Source: JAYODW01 sp038116745 (GTDB lineage: Bacteria; Pseudomonadota; Gammaproteobacteria; Ga0077536). From it: a stretch of DNA of 64,000 bases. Below the pieces are notes generated by a model that did not search any database, was not told the DNA's origin, and worked only from the letters and a program-made list of their open reading frames with translations. Every line of letters begins with the position of its first letter. Position 1 is the stretch's first letter. Shown here piece by piece: positions 25,047-33,735 of this stretch. The stretch spans positions 28,052 to 92,051 of the forward strand of contig JAYODW010000013.1 of assembly GCA_038116745.1 (NCBI GenBank), read 5' to 3'. Both the position numbers and the translations under genes were made by a program.

Positions 25047-25406
25047 ATGTTCGTCAAGTCTCTGCGCGATTGCCCGGCACTGATTGCCAACGATGGTTGC
25101 CGGGTCTTCGAGTTGCTGCACGAAAAAAACGATCCGGTTGACCTGCCGTATTCGATGGCGGTCGCGGAGGTTGCGTGCGGAGAGCGCTCCTACCGCCATC
25201 GCCTCGATCAGGCCGAAGTCTACTATGTGCTTCGCGGCCAGGGACTGATGCATGTTGATGGGGCGACCCGGACTGTCGGGGAGGGAGATGCCGTACACAT
25301 TCCGGCGGGAGCGGTGCAGTGGATTGAGAACACGGGTGCCGGCACTCTGCAGTTTCTTGCGCTAGTCAGTCCTCCGTGGACGGCAGACGGTGACGAGCGT
25401 CTCTAG
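25047..25406 (+). CDS. Small cupin-domain protein
   Basis: A 119-residue single-domain cupin. Cupin motif 1 is YRHRLDQAEVYYVLRGQGLMHVDG (H-x-H-like ligands and Glu), and motif 2 is DAVHIPAGAVQWIENTGAGTLQFLALVSPPW with its conserved His/Pro/Gly pattern. It should fold as a small beta-barrel that may bind a metal; the substrate or ligand is unknown. It stands between hemH (divergent) and the YbbP-like permease (convergent), neither of which points to a function. Confidence 0.85.
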   Translation: MFVKSLRDCPALIANDGCRVFELLHEKNDPVDLPYSMAVAEVACGERSYRHRLDQAEVYYVLRGQGLMHVDGATRTVGEGDAVHIPAGAVQWIENTGAGTLQFLALVSPPWTADGDERL

Positions 25407-25444
25407 TCGGAAAACCTGTCTTTATCCGCGCTAGCCTCCCAGCG

Positions 25445-27943
25445 TCAGTCCGCCAGACGCAGGACCGTGCTCGCTGCGCGGCGGTGGGTTACGACTGCGG
25501 CGGCCAGCCCGACAGCCCCGACCACCGCAACACCCAGTGCGACTCCGGTCAGGACGGTCAGCGCTGCAGGGGCATAAGGAATCTTGAGCACGAAAAATGC
25601 GATCGCCCAGCCCAGCGCGCAGGCGCCGGCGGCGCCAGTGACACCGGCGACCGCTCCGATCGCGACGAACTCCGTCAGGGTCGCTCGGAATATGAATTTA
25701 CGGGAGGCGCCCAGCGTCTTTAGAACAGCGACGTCCAGGCGACGTTCCTGCTGGCCGGCCTGGATAGCGGCGACCAGAACCACGATGCCAGCCGCCAGCG
25801 CGAAGCTGAATACCCAGGTCAGGCTGCTTCCGATACGCTGCATGACCCCCCTAATCTGCGTCATCAAGGTGTCCACATCGATCACCGTGACGCTGGGGAA
25901 TTCTGCTACCAGCTCCGAGAGCAGTGACCGCTGCTCAGATTCCAGGAAAAAGCTGGTGATGAAAGTTGCGGGTTGCGACGTGAGCAGATCTGGGGTTGAG
26001 ACTACAAAAAAATTGACCTCAAAGCTGTCCCATTCAACATGGCGCAGACTCGTGACCCTGCCGGTGACGGCCTTGTCAGCGACCTGGAAGCGGAGCTCAT
26101 CGTTCAATTCAATACCAAGCGTCTCGGCGAGACCGATTTCCACAGAGAGCTCAGCGGAAGCTCCGCTCGACCACCAGCGACCTGCCTCAAGTCTGTTGTC
26201 CGGCTTCAACTTTTCGGCGTAGGAGAGGTTGAATTCCCGATCGGCGAGGCGTCTTGCTCTTGCGTCCTCGTAGGCTTCAGGGTCGACGGCAGTGCCGTTA
26301 ATTTCGACGAGACGACCGCGGATCATCGGGTAGAACCGGGTGTCAGGTACGCCGCGTGCTGTCAGGAAACTTGCGAGCGCCTCGACTTCGGTCGGTTGGA
26401 TATTGATCAGGAACTGGTTCGGCGCTCGCTCTGGCAGCCTGGCTGTCCACTGCGCCATGAGATCGCCTCGAATAAGGCCCAGCAGCAGGATGATTGCGAT
26501 GCCGAGACCCAGTGCCGTGCTCTGTACAACCGACAGGCGCGCGCGCCGGGCGAGTGCCGCAAGTCCGAAGCGCCAGTCGACTCCGGTGTGGGAACGCAGA
26601 CGCGTGACCATCTGGATCATAAACAGTGACAGTCCGGCGATCAGGGCGGCTGACAGAGAGATCCCTGCGAGACCTATCGCGATCAGCTTTGCATTGCCCA
26701 GATACCAGGGTGCAGCACAGATCAGCGTCAGCAGTACCGAAAGCAAAGCTTTGTAACCTAGTCCTGCCGGCAAGCGGCGGTCTCGCAGGAGGATAGTACT
26801 GACCGGCAGCGCGCAGAGTCGGTTCATGGCGGGGAGCGCACAGCCCCCTAGCACCAGAACAGCAGTCGCGCCTCCGTGAAGAAAGGGGACTACGGAAATT
26901 ACCGTTCGCGCAAGAAACACGCGCGGCGCAAATTCGTACAGCATCCATAGATGGAACAGCCATGCAGATCCGCCTCCGAGAGCGCTGGCAAGAAGAGCGA
27001 TCAACAGAAGCTCTATCGCGACGATCAGGCGGATCTGCGCGCGTTCGAGGCCGAGGGTTTTCAGTAAGGCGATGGTGGGTTCCTGATGGTCCCGGTAAGA
27101 GAGTGCACTGAGGCTGATACCGATTGCAGCAAGCATCACCCCGACGAATGCTGCCAGCGCCAGAAAGCGGCGCGCCTGGTCGAACGAGCCCTGAATCTCC
27201 GGCCGGGCTGCCTGCGGCTCGATAAATTTATCTCCGGGGCGCAGTTCCAGGCGCGACCTGAGACGCGCGGTCATTTCGGGTGATCCTGCAACCTGCATCG
27301 TGTGGGTCAGCCGGCTCGCAGGCAGCACAAGACCCGAGGCATCGAGATCTTCCATGGCGATCATCACGCGCGGCGCAAGCGCGAACAGGTCTCCTCCATA
27401 GTCTGGCTCCGTCAGCAGCATCTGCGACAGAACCAGTTTCCGGTTGCCGACAGACAGGGTGTCTCCCGGCGTAACCTTGAGCAGCTGGAATAACCGCGGG
27501 TCCGCCCACGCCTCTCCGGGCGCAGGCCCTTTGGAACGCTCACTTGAGCTTTCCTGTAATGATCGTGCGACCCGCAGCTTTCCACGCAGCGGGTACGCCG
27601 CACTGACTGCTTTGAGGCGCACCAGCTGCAGTCGTCCTGCGTGGACCACGACGCTGCGTAAAGTGGCAGTGTGCGAGACGGACAGGCCCAGCATCCGCGC
27701 CAGCCTCTCGTCTGTTTCCGGGATGGGGTGACGCGAGACGAGAGCGAGATCCCCCGCCAGAAGATTGCTGGATTCCGCGACGAGAACCTGCTCTACGCGG
27801 TTCGCGATGAGGCTTACGGAAACGGTGGTGGCAACGGCCAGGGTGGTAGCGACGAGGATGAGAGTGATCCGCCCACTGACGAAATCACGTTCCAACATCC
27901 GCAGTGCAAGGGTCAAGCTCGACGCAGTTTCCCTAAGCCTCAA
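25445..27943 (-). CDS. ybbP: ABC transporter permease, YbbP type (two FtsX domains)
   Basis: An 832-residue permease of the MacB/FtsX superfamily. An N-terminal membrane helix and periplasmic domain are followed by two FtsX units (the first around residues 245-380, the second at the C-terminus), giving about ten helices, the layout of E. coli YbbP. The TTG at 27943 is chosen because GGAGG stands 10 bases upstream and similarity starts there (MRLRETASSLTLALRMLERDF); the start overlaps the end of the ATPase gene by 11 bases. With the upstream ATPase it should form an exporter; the substrate is unknown. Confidence 0.88.
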   Translation of the reverse strand: MRLRETASSLTLALRMLERDFVSGRITLILVATTLAVATTVSVSLIANRVEQVLVAESSNLLAGDLALVSRHPIPETDERLARMLGLSVSHTATLRSVVVHAGRLQLVRLKAVSAAYPLRGKLRVARSLQESSSERSKGPAPGEAWADPRLFQLLKVTPGDTLSVGNRKLVLSQMLLTEPDYGGDLFALAPRVMIAMEDLDASGLVLPASRLTHTMQVAGSPEMTARLRSRLELRPGDKFIEPQAARPEIQGSFDQARRFLALAAFVGVMLAAIGISLSALSYRDHQEPTIALLKTLGLERAQIRLIVAIELLLIALLASALGGGSAWLFHLWMLYEFAPRVFLARTVISVVPFLHGGATAVLVLGGCALPAMNRLCALPVSTILLRDRRLPAGLGYKALLSVLLTLICAAPWYLGNAKLIAIGLAGISLSAALIAGLSLFMIQMVTRLRSHTGVDWRFGLAALARRARLSVVQSTALGLGIAIILLLGLIRGDLMAQWTARLPERAPNQFLINIQPTEVEALASFLTARGVPDTRFYPMIRGRLVEINGTAVDPEAYEDARARRLADREFNLSYAEKLKPDNRLEAGRWWSSGASAELSVEIGLAETLGIELNDELRFQVADKAVTGRVTSLRHVEWDSFEVNFFVVSTPDLLTSQPATFITSFFLESEQRSLLSELVAEFPSVTVIDVDTLMTQIRGVMQRIGSSLTWVFSFALAAGIVVLVAAIQAGQQERRLDVAVLKTLGASRKFIFRATLTEFVAIGAVAGVTGAAGACALGWAIAFFVLKIPYAPAALTVLTGVALGVAVVGAVGLAAAVVTHRRAASTVLRLAD

Positions 27944-28604
27944 TGAGACGTCCCCCTCCGAGCGCGATCTGTCTGTCGCACGCAGCGGCCAGCACCAGGT
28001 CATGAGTGACAACAACCAGAGTGCCGCCGCGCTCCGTGTGAAGCTCGAACATCAGCTCGGCAACCGTTTTCGCGTTTATGGCGTCGAGATTCCCGGTAGG
28101 TTCGTCAGCGAACAGAATCTCTGGCTCGGTGCTGAAGGCTCGGGCCAGCGCGACCCGCTGTTGTTCTCCGCCAGAGAGCTGTCGCGGATAGTGGTCCAGC
28201 CGATCATCCAACCCGACCCGCTCCAAAAGTTCGCGAGCACGAACCTTTGTGTTTTTTGCATTTTGGAGTTCAAGCGGCAGCATGACATTTTCCAGCGCGG
28301 TGAAACTGGGTATCAGGTGAAATGCCTGGAATACAAAGCCGACCAGTTCGCGTCGAAGACGTGCGCGTCCGTCCTCGTCAAGGGACGTTAGGTCCTGCCC
28401 GCGCAGTACGATACGACCGGCGCTTGGCACGTCGAGACCGGCCAGCAGGCTGAGGAGCGTTGTCTTGCCGGAGCCGGACACGCCGGTAATCGCAACCTGC
28501 TCTCCGGCGGCTATGGTCAGATTCACGTCATCCAGGATGCGCAGCTCCCCCCGCGGTCCATCTACGACCTTAGTGATATGCTCAGCGGTTATGATCGTCG
28601 CCAT
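27933..28604 (-). CDS. ybbA: ABC transporter ATP-binding protein, YbbA type
   Basis: A 223-residue ATPase of the LolD/MacB group. Walker A GVSGSGKTTLL, Q-loop FVFQAFHLIPSFTALENVMLPLEL, signature LSGGEQQRVALARAF, Walker B ILFADEPTGNLD and the switch histidine VVVTHD are all intact. The ATG at 28604 (MATIITAEHITKV) starts at family similarity. It is followed by the YbbP-type permease with an 11-base overlap. Its start codon overlaps that of the divergent tesA in a shared CATG. The ybbAP/tesA neighbourhood is the same as in E. coli. Confidence 0.92.
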   Translation of the reverse strand: MATIITAEHITKVVDGPRGELRILDDVNLTIAAGEQVAITGVSGSGKTTLLSLLAGLDVPSAGRIVLRGQDLTSLDEDGRARLRRELVGFVFQAFHLIPSFTALENVMLPLELQNAKNTKVRARELLERVGLDDRLDHYPRQLSGGEQQRVALARAFSTEPEILFADEPTGNLDAINAKTVAELMFELHTERGGTLVVVTHDLVLAAACDRQIALGGGRLIEA

Positions 28605-29247
28605 GCGGAAGTTCCGGGGCTTCTTATTGGTGGTGTTTCTGCTGAGCAGCGGCACGACTGCGGCTACCGAAAGCCTGATGCCGCTACTCATTCTGGGCGA
28701 TTCTCTGAGCGCTGCTTACGGGATCCCGATACCCAGCAGCTGGCCGCGACTCCTGGCTACCCGAATCCGCGAGTCAGGCTATAAATATTCTGTTGTGAAT
28801 GCCAGCATCAGCGGGGAGACCACCGCCGGCGGCGCGCGCCGCGTCGAACTCCTGATGGCTGAACACGCACCCGGCGTGGTGTTTATTGCCTTGGGTGCGA
28901 ATGATGGATTACGTGGCACCGACCCGGGAGAAACCGAGACTAACCTGACGGCTATCGTGGGTACCGCCAAAAAACATGGCGCCGAAGTTGTGTTGATGAA
29001 AGTGCGCTTGCCGCCCAACTACGGGCCGCAGTATCTCGCGGCATTCGAGGCGATTTTCGAGCGGGTTGCGGGCGCAGAGCAGGTTGCATTGGCACCGTTC
29101 ATGCTCGAAAGCCTGGCGAGCGAAAGCCGGGCCTTCCAGCCCGACGGGCTGCACCCTGTGGCGGAGGTGCAGCCGATGATTCTCGATGAGCTCTGGCCGT
29201 CTCTGAAAGACGCCATGGAGCGCGCCCAGAGGACGCATGTAGAGTGA
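28603..29247 (+). CDS. tesA: Arylesterase / acyl-CoA thioesterase I TesA (SGNH hydrolase)
   Basis: A 214-residue periplasmic SGNH hydrolase. A signal peptide (KFRGFLLVVFLLSSGTTAA) precedes the catalytic blocks: ILGDSLSAAYG with Ser34, SISGETT with the oxyanion glycine, LGANDGLRG with Asn, and PDGLHP with the Asp-His pair. E. coli TesA has thioesterase, lysophospholipase and protease I activity. ATG 28603 is used, but ATG 28591 is also in frame (MIVAMRKF). Neither has a clear ribosome-binding site. Its stop overlaps the GTG of the Nudix gene. Confidence 0.93.
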   Translation: MRKFRGFLLVVFLLSSGTTAATESLMPLLILGDSLSAAYGIPIPSSWPRLLATRIRESGYKYSVVNASISGETTAGGARRVELLMAEHAPGVVFIALGANDGLRGTDPGETETNLTAIVGTAKKHGAEVVLMKVRLPPNYGPQYLAAFEAIFERVAGAEQVALAPFMLESLASESRAFQPDGLHPVAEVQPMILDELWPSLKDAMERAQRTHVE

Positions 29248-29825
29248 AGTTCTGTAGTCATTGTGGCTCTTCGGAGATGAACTGGCGGGTGCCGGATGGA
29301 GACAATCGTCCACGCCATGTCTGTGGCTCGTGCAGTGAAATTTTTTATCAGAACCCGAATATCGTCGCCGGCTGCATCCCTGTGTGGGAGGACAGAATTC
29401 TGCTGTGTAAGCGCGCCATTGAGCCCCGCTACGGGTGGTGGACGCTGCCGGCTGGTTTCATGGAGAACGGTGAGACCACGGTTGAGGCAGCAGCGCGCGA
29501 AACACTCGAAGAAGCATCGACCCTGGTTGATGTTGACGGTTTATTCGCAGTGTTCAACCTGCCGCAGATCAATCAGGTATACATGATGTTTCTGGCCCGT
29601 TTGCGGGCGTTGGATTTTGGGCCAGGGAGTGAAAGCCTCGAATGTCGTTTGTACGACGAAAGTGAGATCCCGTGGTCAGAGCTGGCTTTCCCGACTATTA
29701 CACATACCCTCGAGTTTTATTTTGCAGACCGACGTCGCGGGAGTTTCGATCTGCACATCGGCGACATTGTCCGCGAAGGCTCAACAGCTACTTTTCATCA
29801 TCGGCGAGAACTGCAGAACGTGTAG
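29244..29825 (+). CDS. Nudix hydrolase with N-terminal zinc ribbon
   Basis: A 193-residue protein. The N-terminal ribbon has CSHC (residues 4-7) and CGSC (about 27-30), as in NudC-like and related enzymes. The Nudix box is GFMENGETTVEAAARETLEEAS, matching GX5EX7REUXEE except that the final glycine is serine. It should hydrolyse a nucleoside-diphosphate-linked substrate; the exact one is not predictable. The GTG start overlaps the tesA stop (GTGA), so translation is coupled. Confidence 0.9.
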   Translation: MKFCSHCGSSEMNWRVPDGDNRPRHVCGSCSEIFYQNPNIVAGCIPVWEDRILLCKRAIEPRYGWWTLPAGFMENGETTVEAAARETLEEASTLVDVDGLFAVFNLPQINQVYMMFLARLRALDFGPGSESLECRLYDESEIPWSELAFPTITHTLEFYFADRRRGSFDLHIGDIVREGSTATFHHRRELQNV

Positions 29826-29931
29826 CCAGTGGTTCCACGCGCGCAGGGTCTATTAGTGATCGACATCCCGCCTCTCGTGCGGTGCAACGGTCGTCACGAA
29901 CACAACGATCAAAGAAGGAGAAGACAGGAAA

Positions 29932-31119
29932 ATGATTAAGCCACACGGTGCCGACGAGCTGGCACCCCGATTCATTGAAGACGCAAGCGCCCGTGACGCA
30001 GCACTGTCGGCTGCAGGGCAGCTGCCTTCAATTGTGGTGTCGTCAGCAGCGGCGGCGAATGCAGTCATGCTCGGAGCGGGCTATTTCACACCGCTCAGCG
30101 GGTATCAAACGAAGGCGGACGCGTTGTCCATCGCGGAAAACATGTGCACTGCGGACGGACTGTTCTGGCCAGTGCCGGTTTTGAACCTGGTCACCGATGC
30201 CGGTCAGTTGCGTCTCGGAGATCGCGTAGCCCTGCGCGATCCCAATGTGCCTGGCGAGCCCGTGCTGGCGATCCAGACGATCACAACTATCGAGACGCTT
30301 TCTGACGCCGACATGCGGCTGATTACCGAGCGGGTTTTCGGCACGCTGGACGCCGAGCATCCTGGGGTCGCAACGTTTCAGGGACAGGGGCGGGTCCTGC
30401 TGGCTGGACCGATCGAAGTGTTGAATTACAGCTACTTCGAAACCGACTTTCCCGACACGTTTCGGACTGCGACCCAGATCCGTAACGAGATGGCACAGCG
30501 GGGCTGGTCGCGCGTCGTTGCCTTCCAGACCCGCAACCCCATGCACCTTGCGCATGAGGAGCTGTGCCGGATGGCGCAGCAGGCAGTGCAGGCTGATGGG
30601 ATCCTCATTCACATGCTGCTCGGAAAATTGAAACCCGGTGACATACCTGCAGATGTCAGGGACGCCTCCATTCGAAAAATGGTTGACGTTTATTTCCCGC
30701 CCAACACAGTGATGGTGACCGGTTACGGTTTTGACATGCTTTATGCGGGCCCAAGAGAGGCCGTGCTACATGCGCTTTTCCGTCAGAATGCCGGCTGCAC
30801 GCACTTCATAGTCGGTCGCGACCACGCGGGTGTCGGAAGCTATTACGGAGCTTTCGAAGCGCAGGAAATCTTCCGCACGGCGGTCCCGGAGAACGCGCTG
30901 GATATCGAGATTTTTGAGGCTGATCACACGGCGTTTTCAAAGAAGCTCGGACGCGTTGTCATGATGCGGGATGCACCTGATCACGCACCCGAAGATTTTG
31001 TTCTGCTTTCCGGAACCAAAGTGAGGGAAATGCTGAGTGCAGGTCAGCCCTTGCCCGCCGAGTTTGCGCGTCCCGAAGTTGCTGAAATTCTCATGCACTA
31101 CTATCAGAGCAACGCCTGA
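29932..31119 (+). CDS. sat: Sulfate adenylyltransferase (homomeric ATP sulfurylase)
   Basis: Interconverts ATP plus sulfate with APS plus pyrophosphate. The 395-residue single-chain type differs from the CysDN pair of E. coli. Catalytic motifs: QTRNPMHLAHE (QxRNPxHxxH/E type), GRDHAGVGSYYG and the C-terminal SGTKVREML. The sequence PHGADELAPRF at the N-terminus is characteristic. AAGGAG lies upstream of the ATG. This form serves sulfide oxidation or sulfate reduction in some bacteria and assimilation in others; no apr, dsr, sox or cys gene lies here, so its direction cannot be told. Confidence 0.95.
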   Translation: MIKPHGADELAPRFIEDASARDAALSAAGQLPSIVVSSAAAANAVMLGAGYFTPLSGYQTKADALSIAENMCTADGLFWPVPVLNLVTDAGQLRLGDRVALRDPNVPGEPVLAIQTITTIETLSDADMRLITERVFGTLDAEHPGVATFQGQGRVLLAGPIEVLNYSYFETDFPDTFRTATQIRNEMAQRGWSRVVAFQTRNPMHLAHEELCRMAQQAVQADGILIHMLLGKLKPGDIPADVRDASIRKMVDVYFPPNTVMVTGYGFDMLYAGPREAVLHALFRQNAGCTHFIVGRDHAGVGSYYGAFEAQEIFRTAVPENALDIEIFEADHTAFSKKLGRVVMMRDAPDHAPEDFVLLSGTKVREMLSAGQPLPAEFARPEVAEILMHYYQSNA

Positions 31120-31132
31120 GCGAGACGTTCCC

Positions 31133-31477
31133 ATGGCCAACAAAACGCTGTTTGAAAAGATTATCGATCGCGAGATTCCGGCGGATATCGTTCACGAAGA
31201 CGAACGCTGTATCGCGTTTCGCGATATCAACCCCCAGGCCCCGGTCCATGTTCTGGTGTGTCCCAGAAAGCCACTGGCCAAGGTCGCCGAGGGAACGGTG
31301 GAGGATGCGGAGCTGCTCGGGCACCTCCTGTTAACCGCCGCAGGGGTGGCTGAGCGGGAAGGCTGCGGAGATGGATTTCGTCTGGTCGTGAATAACGGCG
31401 AGGCGGCAGGGCAGACGGTGTTTCATCTGCACGTGCATGTCCTGGGTGGGCGCAGCCTGGGGTGGCCGCCGGGCTAG
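31133..31477 (+). CDS. HIT-family (HINT-like) nucleotide-binding protein
   Basis: A 114-residue histidine-triad protein. The signature HLHVHVLGG near the C-terminus provides the catalytic histidines, and TLFEKIIDREIPADIVHEDE at the start is typical of bacterial HINT proteins, which hydrolyse purine nucleoside phosphoramidates such as aminoacyl-AMP. The ATG at 31133 starts with the family sequence MANKTLFEKI; the frame is open upstream inside sat. It follows sat by 13 bases and is probably cotranscribed. Confidence 0.95.
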   Translation: MANKTLFEKIIDREIPADIVHEDERCIAFRDINPQAPVHVLVCPRKPLAKVAEGTVEDAELLGHLLLTAAGVAEREGCGDGFRLVVNNGEAAGQTVFHLHVHVLGGRSLGWPPG

Positions 31478-31526
31478 GGACTTCCGAAGCGGGTAACTAC
31501 AGGCTGGGGCGTGTGGTTGCCTCGCT

Positions 31527-32783
31527 TCAACGCTTCATGGCGTCGAAGAAATCAGCGTTATTTTTCGTCGCCTTAAGGCGCTCCAGAAGGAATTCCATCG
31601 CGGCAATCTCCTCCATGGGATGCAGGAGCTTCCGCAAGATCCACATTTTTTGAAGTTCGTCGGGCTTGGTGAGGATCTCCTCCCGACGCGTTCCCGAGCG
31701 ATTGATATTGACCGCCGGGAATATTCTCTTCTCGGCGATCTTTCTGTCGAGGTGAACTTCCATGTTGCCCGTCCCTTTGAACTCCTCGTAGATCACATCG
31801 TCCATCCGCGAACCGGTGTCTATCAGGGCCGTTGCCATGATAGTCAGGCTGCCCCCTTCTTCAATGTTTCTCGCCGCGCCGAAGAAGCGCTTGGGTCGCT
31901 GAAGCGCATTGGCGTCAACACCGCCAGTCAGTACTTTGCCCGAGGAAGGCACCACGGTGTTATAGGCGCGTGCCAGTCGGGTGATTGAATCGAGCAGGAT
32001 GATTACGTCGCGCTTATGCTCAACGAGGCGTTTCGCTTTCTCGATCACCATTTCAGCGACCTGAACGTGGCGACTCGCAGGTTCATCAAACGTGCTTGAG
32101 ATCACTTCTCCACGCACCGAGCGCTGCATTTCGGTGACCTCTTCAGGTCGCTCATCAATAAGCAGCACAATGAGATAGCAATCCGGATGATTGACCTCCA
32201 GAGAGTGCGCAATGCTCTGGAGCATCATCGTTTTCCCGGCCTTGGGCGGCGAGATGATGAGACCACGCTGCCCCTTGCCGATAGGGGAGGCCAGGTCGAT
32301 TACCCGGGGGGTCAGATCCTCTGTACTGCCGTTCCCCAGCTCGAGCTGGAGACGCTGCTGCGGAAAAAGAGGAGTGAGGTTCTCGAACAGAACTTTGTTT
32401 TTAGCGTTTTCAGGCGGCTCGTAGTTAATTTCTCCGACCTTCAGCAGCGCGAAGTAGCGCTCCCCATCTTTTGGCGGCCGGATTTTTCCGGAAATGGTGT
32501 CACCCGTACGCAGGTTGAAACGTCTGATCTGACTGGGGGATACGTAGATATCGTCGGGGCCGGCCAGGTACGAGCAATCGTTAGAACGCAGGAAACCGAA
32601 ACCGTCCTGAAGAATTTCCAGCACGCCGTCTCCGGAAATGTCTTCGCCCTTTTTCGCATGGGCCTTGAGGATGCTGAAAATGACGTCCTGCTTGCGCGAG
32701 CGGGAGACACCGTCGATGCCCATCTGATCAGCAAGGTTAACGAGTTCCGAGGCGGGCTTCCGTTTGAGTTCAGTGAGATTCAT
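31527..32783 (-). CDS. rho: Transcription termination factor Rho
   Basis: Hexameric RNA-dependent ATPase that ends transcription of untranslated RNA. Its 418 residues match E. coli Rho (419). It shows the N-terminal MNLTELKRKPASELV helix bundle, the cold-shock-like RNA-binding domain (DGFGFLRS...DIYVSPSQIRRF), Walker A PPKAGKTMML, the Q-loop and SGTRREE. The ATG at 32783 is the family start; an upstream frame extension is not conserved. It follows trxA, the usual trxA-rho pair, with about 206 bases between, including a 7-bp hairpin (32872-32896). Confidence 0.98.
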   Translation of the reverse strand: MNLTELKRKPASELVNLADQMGIDGVSRSRKQDVIFSILKAHAKKGEDISGDGVLEILQDGFGFLRSNDCSYLAGPDDIYVSPSQIRRFNLRTGDTISGKIRPPKDGERYFALLKVGEINYEPPENAKNKVLFENLTPLFPQQRLQLELGNGSTEDLTPRVIDLASPIGKGQRGLIISPPKAGKTMMLQSIAHSLEVNHPDCYLIVLLIDERPEEVTEMQRSVRGEVISSTFDEPASRHVQVAEMVIEKAKRLVEHKRDVIILLDSITRLARAYNTVVPSSGKVLTGGVDANALQRPKRFFGAARNIEEGGSLTIMATALIDTGSRMDDVIYEEFKGTGNMEVHLDRKIAEKRIFPAVNINRSGTRREEILTKPDELQKMWILRKLLHPMEEIAAMEFLLERLKATKNNADFFDAMKR

Positions 32784-32989
32784 GTCGAGACTTTGAGAGC
32801 TGGGCGCTTTAATCACACGCAGAGAGCGCGGACGGCAGCGCGTTGAGGGAATATTGTCAGGGTTCGGGGGTCAGGCTCGGTGAAGAAGTGAGCCTGTGCC
32901 GGACATTAGCACGCAGTTTGGCGGTCGTCTAGCGTGCTCGACCCTGGCCCGCAGCTGCCTCTGCAGAGCGGCCAGGAACAATGGAGTGG

Positions 32990-33316
32990 TCAGATATTGG
33001 CGTCGATGAAGGCCGTCAATTGCGACTTGGTCAGGGCCCCGACATGCGTCGCGACAATGTCGCCATCCTTGAACAGCATCAAGGTTGGGATGCCGCGGAT
33101 TCCGTATTTCGCGGAGGTGGCTTGATTCTGGTCGACATCGAGCTTGGCCACCGTGACCTTAGTGCCGTACTCGCCGGAAACTTCCTCCAAGATCGGGGCG
33201 ATCATCTTGCAGGGCCCGCACCACTCCGCCCAGTAATCGACCAGAACGGGGCGCTCGGATTTCAGCACATCAGAATCGAAGGAATCATCGGTAACGTGGA
33301 TGAGGTTTTCACTCAT
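32990..33316 (-). CDS. trxA: Thioredoxin 1
   Basis: Cytosolic dithiol reductant. The active site WCGPC is at residues 32-36, and the cis-proline is in RGIPTLMLF. The length of 108 residues is standard. It sits directly upstream of rho, as in most Gammaproteobacteria, and is divergent from lptM. A 7-bp inverted repeat at 32872-32896 between trxA and rho lacks a T tract and so is not a convincing intrinsic terminator. Confidence 0.98.
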   Translation of the reverse strand: MSENLIHVTDDSFDSDVLKSERPVLVDYWAEWCGPCKMIAPILEEVSGEYGTKVTVAKLDVDQNQATSAKYGIRGIPTLMLFKDGDIVATHVGALTKSQLTAFIDANI

Positions 33317-33554
33317 GGGCTTTCTATTTCTCTAGACGGTGACATGGAGGCGAACATTCTCGATGTTTAACAAATCGCATTGCAAGTGCCGACCGACATA
33401 GGGCGGGCGCTTTCCGTAGGCCCATTGCACCTTTCTGTGCAGCTGGCAGTGGCGCCGAGATAGTCAGACACTGGGTCGGGACGCGTGGACCCAAGCCCGG
33501 AGTCGCAAGGTGTAAACTCCGCTCTCCACAACAACTTCCTATCATCTCAGCGAT

Positions 33555-33704
33555 ATGCGCCTGGCTCTCACCCTCCGGATTCTGACTAAAGCTCTCCAGC
33601 TTGGGCTGCTCTTGCTCTTCCTTGGCGCGTGCGGCCAGAAAGGCGACCTTTATCTCCCTGATGAGCCGCAGGAATCGGGCGCATCCTCGCTGACCGCACC
33701 CTGA
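33555..33704 (+). CDS. lptM: LPS-assembly lipoprotein LptM (YifL), 49 residues
   Basis: A short gene of 49 codons. The product has a hydrophobic leader (about residues 10-23) and a lipobox FLGAC with the lipidated Cys at about residue 26, followed at once by the family signature GQKGDLYLPD. LptM assists maturation of the LptD outer-membrane translocon. It lies just upstream of lysA (31 bases apart), the conserved yifL-lysA neighbourhood, which supports that it is a real gene despite its size. It is divergent from trxA. Confidence 0.9.
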   Translation: MRLALTLRILTKALQLGLLLLFLGACGQKGDLYLPDEPQESGASSLTAP

Positions 33705-33735
33705 AGTTGATTCTCACGACGGAATAATCTCTCTA

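Noticed and set aside
32872..32896. 7-bp inverted repeat between trxA and rho as a trxA terminator or rho attenuator
   Set aside because: It lacks a T tract on the minus strand; without transcript data it cannot be called.
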